Shown here in pieces: positions 6,616 through 12,216 of a stretch of DNA of 12,216 bases. How positions within the stretch are numbered: position 1 is the stretch's first letter; each line of letters begins with the position of its first letter. The notes under the pieces were generated by a model. That model saw only the letters and a list, made by a program, of their open reading frames with translations. It was not told the DNA's origin and made no database searches. This stretch comes from Ruminococcaceae bacterium UBA4958 (GTDB lineage: Bacteria; Bacillota; Clostridia; Oscillospirales; Acutalibacteraceae). The translations under genes and the position numbers were made by a program. The DNA is taken from contig DHAI01000029.1 of NCBI GenBank assembly GCA_002397355.1, positions 2,309 through 14,524 of the forward strand. Reading direction: 5' to 3'.

Positions 6616-6736
6616 CTGGACTGGATTCTGATTTCACGGCAGACCGCTTTTCCCGATGTTCCGATGGCAATGGGACGGATTGATATTTGATCGTCCGCTT
6701 ATGATTTCCGGTTCGTTCCAGCTTTTTGGAAAGGAG
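6616..6736 (+). other. 5' leader of the ligase-like gene, no recognised riboswitch
   Basis: This non-coding stretch runs from the predicted transcription start to the Shine-Dalgarno AAGGAG (6731-6736). It can form a small hairpin (GGACG 6673-6677 with CGTCC 6692-6696) and an outer pairing of CTGGA (6616-6620) with TCCAG (6717-6721) just before the ribosome site. I recognise no known riboswitch or T-box motif. The rest of the 343-base gap (6383-6725) holds the two divergent promoters and the inverted repeat, and nothing else I can support. Confidence 0.35.
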
Positions 6737-7979
6737 ATGGCTACTTATCGTTCATACTGTTCGCCGCTGCTTTTCCGCGCTGGCGGTCAAAAAAGACTTT
6801 GCCGCGGATGACGTCAACCGCGTCGTGGTTGCCCTTTTTACGGTTTCGCTGTTTCTGCCGTTCGGCTTCGGCGTCGCCTCCGTTTCCCTCATTGCATTTT
6901 ATACGATGGTGCGCTGCCGCGTGCGGGAAAAGGCATTCGGGCAACCGTTTGCGAGGGTGATCTTCGGCTTCCTCGCCGCCGCGTTTTTTGTCGCCGCCAT
7001 CTACAACAACTACAAGGGCATGGCGTATGCTCTTCTGTTTTACGCCGTGGTGACGTGCGGGTTGTATTTCCGCAGCGTGATGACGCACTCGCTGTTTTAT
7101 CTTGCGATGGACACGGCCTGCGCCGCGAGCGTTTGGTGCGCCGCCGCCGCTTTCTTCCAGAAAGCGGCTCACTTCGTCGCGTCGCCGAATTACCGGCCGG
7201 TTTCCTTTTTTACGAATGCAAACTATTACGGTATGATGATCGAATTCGTCATCCTGATTGCCGTCTACCGCATTTTCACGAATCCGAAGTACGCCGCCCT
7301 TTACGCATGCGTTATCGCCGCGAACCTGGGCGGCCTGTATCTTACCGCGAGCTGTTCCGCTTTCGCGGCGACCATCTGCTCCGTCGCCGTGTTTCTTGCC
7401 TACAAGCGCGGCAAGAGGGCCGCGTTGCTGTTCGGCGTTGCGGTGGGGGCGCTTATGGCCTTGTGCATAGCGTTCCCCGTCCTGCTGCCGCGCAGCTCCC
7501 TGGCGCTGGAAACGACGCTGGCCCAGAGAATTTCCATCTGGCAGGCGGCGTGGCGCGCCTTTCGCAGGTCGCCGTTTTTCGGGCGCGGCGCTTCCGCCTA
7601 CGAGATGGTGTGGGAGCAGTACGGCGGTTACAAAACGTATCACTGCCACAACCTCTGGCTTGACCTGCTGCTGAATTACGGCATCGTGGGAACGACGGCC
7701 GTGTGCTGCTACGTGGCTTTCCAGCTGCGCGCACTCGTGCTGCGGATCCGCTTCGGCATTTGCCGCAACATGGATTTCCTGGCGGCGGCCGCCTTTATCG
7801 CCGTGCTGGTGCACGGCCTGACCGACGTGACGATCATGTGGGTGCAGACGGCCGGCCTGTTCATCCTGATGACGTCGTCGATGGGGATCGGCTCCGTCTT
7901 CGCCGAAGAGGAGCTGCATATGCCGCACCTGCTCCCGAACGAAGCGGATGCTTCCGGCCGGGCGGCGCTTGCAAAATAG
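6726..7979 (+). CDS. O-antigen ligase/polymerase-like integral membrane protein (Wzy_C-type)
   Basis: The product is up to 417 residues and largely hydrophobic, with about ten predicted membrane helices. The conserved region lies in the C-terminal half. QRISIWQAAWRAFRRSPFFG, then GRGASAYEMV and a loop containing HCHNLWLDLLLNYGIVG match the Wzy_C/O-antigen ligase signature (a conserved Arg, 'sPffG.G', then 'HN..l..l...GivG'). Such proteins join or polymerise lipid-linked glycans on the outer face of the membrane; in Gram-positive bacteria they serve capsule, exopolysaccharide or glycoprotein assembly. No glycan cluster is nearby, so the substrate is unknown. The start is unclear. The good Shine-Dalgarno AAGGAG (6731-6736) is followed by no in-frame ATG, GTG or TTG at usable distance. 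TTG 6726 lies upstream of it, GTG 6825 is far downstream, and ATG 6737 is out of frame. I use TTG 6726 provisionally. A terminator follows 34 bases after the stop. Confidence 0.82.
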   Translation: MERRWLLIVHTVRRCFSALAVKKDFAADDVNRVVVALFTVSLFLPFGFGVASVSLIAFYTMVRCRVREKAFGQPFARVIFGFLAAAFFVAAIYNNYKGMAYALLFYAVVTCGLYFRSVMTHSLFYLAMDTACAASVWCAAAAFFQKAAHFVASPNYRPVSFFTNANYYGMMIEFVILIAVYRIFTNPKYAALYACVIAANLGGLYLTASCSAFAATICSVAVFLAYKRGKRAALLFGVAVGALMALCIAFPVLLPRSSLALETTLAQRISIWQAAWRAFRRSPFFGRGASAYEMVWEQYGGYKTYHCHNLWLDLLLNYGIVGTTAVCCYVAFQLRALVLRIRFGICRNMDFLAAAAFIAVLVHGLTDVTIMWVQTAGLFILMTSSMGIGSVFAEEELHMPHLLPNEADASGRAALAK

Positions 7980-8012
7980 TCCGCGGCGCGGCTCTGCCGC
8001 ATGTGTGCATTT

Positions 8013-8050
8013 TCCCCCGCCGCCCTTGAGGAGACCGGCGGGGGATTTTT
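8013..8050 (+). terminator. Rho-independent terminator after the ligase-like gene
   Basis: A perfect 10-bp GC-rich stem (8013-8022 with 8036-8045, TCCCCCGCCG with its complement) has a 13-base loop and is followed by TTTTT (8046-8050). It separates the ligase gene from mgtA. Confidence 0.85.
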
Positions 8051-8105
8051 ATAGACATGGTGATCGGTTGATTGTTGATGATAGAGATGGAAACGGGGGA
8101 TGAAA

Positions 8106-10766
8106 ATGAGAAGCACGGGGACAAAAGCGAATTCCGGCATTCTTGAGGCGAAGGATATTGCGAAGTCCCTTACCGAATACTCCGGGATGGAGAAGTATAT
8201 TTTGCTTTCCAGGCTGAAAACGCGCGAGCTGGGCCTGGATTTTGTGGACGTTGAGATGCTCTCCGAAAAGTACCCGAGCAACGAGATTTCCCACGAGAAG
8301 CCCAAGCCGTGGTATTCCCAGCTTGCGGACGCGTTTATCAACCCGTTTACCCTGGTCCTGCTGGTGATTGCGGCGGTTTCCTTCCTTACCTCCTATATTC
8401 TCGCCGCTCCGGGCGAGAAAGACCTGACCGCCGTGCTGGTCATCGTGGTGCTTGTGCTGATCAGCGGGAGCCTGCGCTTTTTCCAGGAGTTCCACTCCGG
8501 AAAAGAGGCGGAAAGCCTGCGCTCGCTGGTAAAAACGACCGCCACGGTGATCCGGCGCGAAACCGGCCGCGAGGAAATCAACATGGCGGACATCCTCCCC
8601 GGCGACATCGTGGTTCTGTCGGCCGGCGACATGATCCCCGCGGACGTGCGGATCCTGAAGGCGAAGGACCTGTTCGTCAGCCAGTCGGCCCTCACCGGGG
8701 AATCCGAAATGGTTGAAAAGTTTGCGGAGGCCGACCTCGGCGCCGCCGCCAACGATCTTTTCGACCTGAAAAACATCTGCTTCATGGGGACGAACGTGGT
8801 CAGCGGCTCCGCGACGGCGGTCGTGCTTGCCACGGGGGACCGCACTTATTTCGGAAACATGGCGAAGGCGCTTTCCGGCCAGCGGGAGCCCACGAGCTTC
8901 GACCGCGGCGTGAATTCCGTCAGTTGGCTGCTGATCCGCTTTATGTGCGTCATGGTGCCGATCGTCTTCCTGCTGAACGGCTTTCTGAAGCACGACTGGC
9001 TGCAGGCGCTGCTGTTCGCCATCTCCGTTGCGGTCGGCCTTACGCCGGAGATGCTGCCGATGATCGTGACGACGAACCTCGCCAAGGGCGCGGTGAGCAT
9101 GGCGCGCCAGAAGACGGTCGTGAAGCGCCTGAACTCCATCCAGGATTTCGGCGCGATGGATGTGCTCTGCACGGATAAAACCGGGACGCTGACGCGCGAC
9201 GAGATCGTGATCGAGCGCCACCTGAACGTGATGGGGGAAGAGGACCTCGGCGTTTTGGAGTACGCTTACCTGAACAGCTATTTTCAGACCGGTCTCAAGA
9301 ATCTGATCGACCTCGCCGTGATCGAAAAAGCGGCGGAAAAAAGCATTACCTACCTGAACAACGATTACCTGAAGGTGGACGAGATCCCCTTCGATTTTAC
9401 GCGCCGCCGCATGAGCGTCGTGCTGAAGGACAGGCAGGGGAAAACAAGGCTGATCACCAAGGGCGCGGTGGAGGAGATCCTCTCCATCTGCTCCTTCTGC
9501 GAGTATGACGGCCGGGCGGTGCCGCTCACGGGCGAGATCCGCGCGAAAGTCATCGACATGGCCGGGCGGCTCAATGCGGACGGGATGCGCGTGATCGCCG
9601 TGGCGGCGAAGGACAGCCCCTCCGCGGAAGGCGTGTTCGGCGTGAAGGACGAGAGCGAGATGACGCTCGTCGGCTACCTGGGCCTGCTGGATCCGCCGAA
9701 AAAATCCGCCGCCACGGCCATCGAGTCGCTGCGCCGCTACGGCGTCCAGGTGAAGGTGCTGACCGGCGACAACGAGCTGGTCACCAAAAAGATCTGCAAC
9801 GAGGTCGGGCTGCCGTCCGACGACATCCTCCTCGGTTCCGACCTGGAGGGCATGGCGGACGACGAGCTGAAAAAACGCGCCGAGAAGGCGACGATATTCG
9901 CCAAGCTTTCGCCGCTGCAGAAAGCCCGCGTGGTGGGCATCCTCCAGAAGAACGGCCATACGGTCGGGTTCATGGGCGACGGGATCAACGACGCGCACGC
10001 GCTGAGCAAGGCGGACGTCGGCATCTCCGTCGATACGGCGGTGGACATCGCCAAGGAGAACGCCGACATCATCCTGCTGGAAAAGGACCTGAACGTGCTG
10101 GAGCACGGCGTGGTGGAAGGCAGAAAGATCTTCGGCAACATCATCAAGTACATCAAGATGACCGTCAGCTCCAATTTCGGCAACATGCTATCCGTTCTCG
10201 CGGCAAGCGCGTTTCTGCCGTTCCTGCCGATGATGCCGGTGCAGCTCCTGCTGCTCGACCTGCTTTACAATATCTCGCAGATTTCCATCCCGTGGGACAA
10301 TATGGACGAGGATTACCTCCGCGTGCCGCGCAAATGGGACGCGGGCGGCATCGGGAAGTTCATGCTCTGCATGGGGCCGGTCAGCTCGGTTTTCGACATC
10401 GCGCTGTTCCTCATCATGTGGTTCGTCTTCGGGTGCAACACCGCCGCGGACCCCGCGCGCGTCGCGCTGTTCAACGCCGGCTGGTTTGTGGAAAGCCTGA
10501 TTTCCCAGACGCTGATCATCCATCTGATCCGCACGCCGAAGATCCCGTTCGTGCAGAGCCGCGCGGCCAAACCCGTCGTGGCGCTCACATCGGTCATCAT
10601 GGCCGTCGGCATATTGCTCCCGTTCACGCCGTTCGGCGCTTCGGTCGGCCTGCGGGCGCTGCCCGGCAGCTATTTCGGCTGGCTGGTGCTTCTCGTGCTT
10701 TGCTACGCCGTCCTCGCGCAGATCGTGAAGACGATCTATATCAGGATAAACCACTCCTGGCTGTGA
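8106..10766 (+). CDS. mgtA: Magnesium-translocating P-type ATPase MgtA/MgtB (type IIIB)
   Basis: The product is 886 residues, close to E. coli MgtA (898 aa). Motifs in order: TGES (197-200) in the actuator domain; GLTPEMLPMIVTTNLAKGA (about 311-329), the PEMLP helix that marks the MgtA subfamily; CTDKTGTLT with phosphorylated D357; NSYFQTGLKN and PFDFTRRRMSVVL, both typical of MgtA; KGAVEE (452-457) for nucleotide binding; GDGINDAHALSKADVGISVD starting at about 624; and a C-terminal block of six helices including ISIPWDNMD. It imports Mg2+ across the cytoplasmic membrane at the cost of ATP, usually when Mg2+ is scarce. ATG 8106 is chosen for the GGGGG Shine-Dalgarno (8095-8099); ATG 8100 is in frame but touches it. 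The 55 bases between the upstream terminator and the start are too short for an M-box Mg2+ riboswitch and show no MgtL-like leader or clear promoter. It is probably transcribed alone. Confidence 0.96.
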   Translation: MRSTGTKANSGILEAKDIAKSLTEYSGMEKYILLSRLKTRELGLDFVDVEMLSEKYPSNEISHEKPKPWYSQLADAFINPFTLVLLVIAAVSFLTSYILAAPGEKDLTAVLVIVVLVLISGSLRFFQEFHSGKEAESLRSLVKTTATVIRRETGREEINMADILPGDIVVLSAGDMIPADVRILKAKDLFVSQSALTGESEMVEKFAEADLGAAANDLFDLKNICFMGTNVVSGSATAVVLATGDRTYFGNMAKALSGQREPTSFDRGVNSVSWLLIRFMCVMVPIVFLLNGFLKHDWLQALLFAISVAVGLTPEMLPMIVTTNLAKGAVSMARQKTVVKRLNSIQDFGAMDVLCTDKTGTLTRDEIVIERHLNVMGEEDLGVLEYAYLNSYFQTGLKNLIDLAVIEKAAEKSITYLNNDYLKVDEIPFDFTRRRMSVVLKDRQGKTRLITKGAVEEILSICSFCEYDGRAVPLTGEIRAKVIDMAGRLNADGMRVIAVAAKDSPSAEGVFGVKDESEMTLVGYLGLLDPPKKSAATAIESLRRYGVQVKVLTGDNELVTKKICNEVGLPSDDILLGSDLEGMADDELKKRAEKATIFAKLSPLQKARVVGILQKNGHTVGFMGDGINDAHALSKADVGISVDTAVDIAKENADIILLEKDLNVLEHGVVEGRKIFGNIIKYIKMTVSSNFGNMLSVLAASAFLPFLPMMPVQLLLLDLLYNISQISIPWDNMDEDYLRVPRKWDAGGIGKFMLCMGPVSSVFDIALFLIMWFVFGCNTAADPARVALFNAGWFVESLISQTLIIHLIRTPKIPFVQSRAAKPVVALTSVIMAVGILLPFTPFGASVGLRALPGSYFGWLVLLVLCYAVLAQIVKTIYIRINHSWL

Positions 10767-10768
10767 AC

Positions 10769-10793
10769 CGGCCGGCGTCCCGGCCGCTGTTTT
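10769..10793 (+). terminator. Rho-independent terminator after mgtA
   Basis: A 7-bp all-GC stem (CGGCCGG 10769-10775 with CCGGCCG 10780-10786) and 4-base loop are followed by CTGTTTT. It starts two bases after the mgtA stop codon. Confidence 0.7.
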
Positions 10794-10807
10794 CCAGCAT
10801 AAAACGG

Positions 10808-10836
10808 TTGCCTTTTTGCTGAAAATCGGTTATAAT
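10808..10836 (+). promoter_or_regulatory. Sigma-A promoter of the SRP RNA gene
   Basis: TTGCCT (10808-10813), a 17-base spacer and a perfect TATAAT (10831-10836) predict transcription starting near 10843. The predicted start is exactly the first base of the 5' hairpin of the SRP RNA, which supports both calls. Confidence 0.8.
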
Positions 10837-10842
10837 AAAAAT

Positions 10843-11055
10843 GCCGTACGGCCAGTGCCGTGCGGCAAACCAAGCAAGGCAGAAACGCGTGCGATAGGAT
10901 ATGCGGGCGGGCGGGCTCTGCGCGGCAGGGCGCCGCGAACCATGTCAGGCGGGGAACCGAGCAGCATTAAGCGGATTTCCCTGTGCGATGCAGGTGGTCT
11001 GTCCGTCCGCATATCCTGCCGCACGGGCCGCGGGAGCGGTCTGCCCTGCTTTTTG
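10843..11055 (+). ncRNA. ffs: Signal recognition particle RNA (4.5S/scRNA), extended form
   Basis: The apical domain is unmistakable: GAACCATGTCAGG, a GGAA tetraloop closed by CGG/CCG (10950-10959), then AGCAGCATTAAG, nearly identical to the core of Bacillus scRNA that binds Ffh (SRP54). Long-range pairing supports an extended rod: 14 bp between 10897-10910 and 11003-11016 (one G-U), CGTGCG 10888-10893 with CGCACG 11020-11025, and GGCAGA 10878-10883 with TCTGCC 11040-11045. The 3' side runs into TTTTT (11050-11054). Before the rod lies one hairpin (10843-10852 with 10857-10866, loop CAGT). With about 210 bases it is longer than E. coli 4.5S RNA (114) and shorter than Bacillus scRNA (about 270). 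It directs membrane and secreted proteins co-translationally to the Sec translocon. Its position just upstream of dnaX is the Bacillus order. Exact ends are inferred from the promoter and T-run. Confidence 0.92.
11036..11055 (+). terminator. 3' end/probable terminator of the SRP RNA
   Basis: The closing stem of the SRP rod (GGCAGA with TCTGCC, plus an outer GC pair at 10874-10875 with 11048-11049) runs directly into TTTTT (11050-11054). Because the stem encloses the whole RNA, it is less certain to stop transcription than a compact hairpin, and dnaX begins only 18 bases later. Confidence 0.4.
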
Positions 11056-11072
11056 CTTTTCAGAGAAAGGCG

Positions 11073-12216
11073 ATGTCTGCGGTGTATCAGGTCTTGTATC
11101 GGAAGTGGCGGCCGAAGCGGTTTGCCGATGTGGTCGGTCAGCCGCAGGTCACGGATACGCTGAGAAACGAGCTGAAGTCCGGGCGCGTCGCGCACGCCTA
11201 CCTATTTACCGGTTCCCGCGGAACGGGAAAAACAACCTGCGCCAAGATCCTGGCCAAGGCCGTGAACTGCCTGCGCCCCGCGGACGGGGACCCCTGCGGC
11301 GAATGCGAGATCTGCCGCGGCATCGAGGACGGCTCCGTCCTCGACATTGTGGAAATCGACGCGGCCAGCAACAACGGCGTCGAGAATATCCGCACCCTTC
11401 GCGAGGAGGCGAATTTTACGCCGGCTGCCGCGAAGTACCGCGTTTATATCATCGACGAGGTGCACATGCTTTCCGTCGGCGCGTTCAACGCGCTCTTGAA
11501 AACGCTGGAAGAGCCGCCGCCGCATGTCATCTTTATCCTCGCCACCACGGAGGTGCACAAGCTTCCCGCGACGATCCTCTCGCGCTGCCAGCGCTTCGAT
11601 TTCCACCGCATTCCGCCGCAGGACATCGCGGACCGGCTGACCTACATCGCCGGGCAGGAGGATGCGAAGCTTTCCCCGGAGGCTGCGCTGCTGATCGCCC
11701 GCCTGGCGGACGGGGCGCTGCGCGACGCGCTTTCCATCCTGGACCAATGCTTCAGCCGCAGCCGGGATGTGACCGAGCAGGTCGTTTCCGAGGCGGTCGG
11801 TTTGGTGGGGCGCGAGCACCTTTTCGCGCTGACCGACGCGATCCGGTCCGGGGATTCGGCGAAAGCACTGGAAACGGTGGACCGCCTGTACCGGTCGTCG
11901 AAGGATATGGCGCGCCTCTGCGAGGAGCTTTCGGCGCATTTCCGCGGCATGATGCTGATGAAAACGATGAAGGACGCGCGGAGCATCCTGGCCGTGCCGG
12001 AGTCCGAATATGCGGCGATGGAAAAGCAGGCGCTTTCCACCCCGCTGCCCGTGATCCTGCACGCGATGGACGCCATGCAGGACGCGCTGGAGAAGATGTT
12101 CCACGGCGAAGACCGCCGGACGGTTTTCGAGATGGCGGTGATCCGCCTCTGCAGCCCGCGGCTCGACGCTTCGGCCGACGCCCTGCTGCGCCGGGTGGAA
12201 GCTCTGGAGCAGGGCG
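11073..12216 (+). CDS. dnaX: DNA polymerase III subunit gamma/tau (partial, 3' end outside window)
   Basis: The frame from ATG 11073 stays open to the window end, giving the first 381 residues. It begins MSAVYQVLYRKWRPKRFADV, the standard DnaX N-terminus. Walker A is GSRGTGKTT (47-55). Zinc-ligand cysteines C66, C75, C78 and C81 follow, the Walker B/DEAD-like motif is DEVH (128-131), a sensor-1 segment contains ILATTEVHKLP, and SRC (170-172) supplies the arginine finger. The gamma/tau subunit is the ATPase of the clamp loader, which places the beta sliding clamp on primed DNA; the tau C-terminus, outside the window, would couple it to the polymerase and helicase. AGAAAGG (11064-11070) is the ribosome site, though it lies only two bases from the ATG; GTG 11082 is an alternative that would remove three residues. 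The gene lies right after the SRP RNA, as in Bacillus, where yaaK and recR follow. Confidence 0.97.
   Translation, partial: MSAVYQVLYRKWRPKRFADVVGQPQVTDTLRNELKSGRVAHAYLFTGSRGTGKTTCAKILAKAVNCLRPADGDPCGECEICRGIEDGSVLDIVEIDAASNNGVENIRTLREEANFTPAAAKYRVYIIDEVHMLSVGAFNALLKTLEEPPPHVIFILATTEVHKLPATILSRCQRFDFHRIPPQDIADRLTYIAGQEDAKLSPEAALLIARLADGALRDALSILDQCFSRSRDVTEQVVSEAVGLVGREHLFALTDAIRSGDSAKALETVDRLYRSSKDMARLCEELSAHFRGMMLMKTMKDARSILAVPESEYAAMEKQALSTPLPVILHAMDAMQDALEKMFHGEDRRTVFEMAVIRLCSPRLDASADALLRRVEALEQG

Noticed and set aside
6616..6725. Riboswitch (c-di-GMP or similar) in the ligase leader
   Set aside because: None of the conserved sequence blocks of the riboswitch classes I know could be matched; only short generic pairings are possible.
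6737..6811. A 24-codon ATG frame right at the Shine-Dalgarno of the ligase gene, possible leader peptide
   Set aside because: The ATG is only about one base from the ribosome site, and the peptide shows no codon-run or stem arrangement suggestive of attenuation; kept only as part of the start-site puzzle.
6741..7928. Minus-strand open frame opposite the ligase-like gene
   Set aside because: It is antisense to a gene with coherent membrane helices and Wzy_C motifs, and its own translation is charged and without motif.
8049..10106. Minus-strand open frame of 685 codons opposite mgtA
   Set aside because: It is fully antisense to a canonical MgtA, has low-complexity His/Arg/Asp composition and no domain signature.
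10816..11163. Plus-strand open frame of 115 codons across the SRP RNA, and a similar one on the minus strand
   Set aside because: The sequence is accounted for by the SRP RNA and the beginning of dnaX.
11202..12104. Minus-strand open frame of 300 codons opposite dnaX
   Set aside because: dnaX motifs on the plus strand are complete and continuous to the window end; the antisense frame has no domain.

Overview
The window is a stretch of ordinary bacterial chromosome, high in GC (estimated by eye at around 60%), densely coding, with no mobile element, CRISPR array or tRNA that I can see. It points to an endospore-forming member of the Clostridia, probably near the Oscillospiraceae/Ruminococcaceae. 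The reasons are a clostridial GGGtGRT-family protein, a CwlJ-like/GerQ-like spore germination pair, and a Firmicutes-type SRP RNA directly upstream of dnaX. The taxonomic placement is inference.

Layout. (1) 1-213: C-terminal end of a GGGtGRT-family protein, closed by a strong hairpin terminator (235-270). (2) 366-1259: a two-gene spore unit, a CwlJ-like cortex hydrolase followed by a GerQ-like coat protein. (3) 1342-4010: a co-directional run of pgeF (peptidoglycan editing factor), a COG1313/PflX-like radical SAM protein that overlaps it by ATGA, and a secreted PgaB/IcaB-like polysaccharide deacetylase. (4) 4007-6382, minus strand: a P-type ATPase of the CtpE/YfgQ-like branch, whose stop codon overlaps the deacetylase stop in the four bases TTAG. 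(5) 6383-6725: a non-coding, AT-richer divergent intergenic region with promoter-like elements for both directions and a short inverted repeat over the ATPase -10. (6) 6726-7979: an O-antigen ligase/polymerase-like membrane protein with an unclear start codon, then a terminator. (7) 8106-10766: MgtA-type Mg2+ P-type ATPase, then a terminator. (8) 10843-11055: SRP RNA with a good sigma-A promoter, a canonical apical domain and an unusual simple 5' hairpin. (9) 11073-12216: dnaX, cut by the window end.

Working together. Units 2 and 3 concern the spore and the cell wall. CwlJ and GerQ act together in germination, and PgeF and the deacetylase act on peptidoglycan or exopolysaccharide chemistry. 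The two cation pumps are of different subfamilies and are separately transcribed. The ffs-dnaX arrangement matches the conserved Firmicutes order seen in Bacillus. I do not see a clearly new multi-gene system. The points most worth a second look are the SRP RNA architecture, the ligase start, the inverted repeat at the ATPase promoter, the lysine-free GerQ tail, and the radical SAM protein of unknown substrate.
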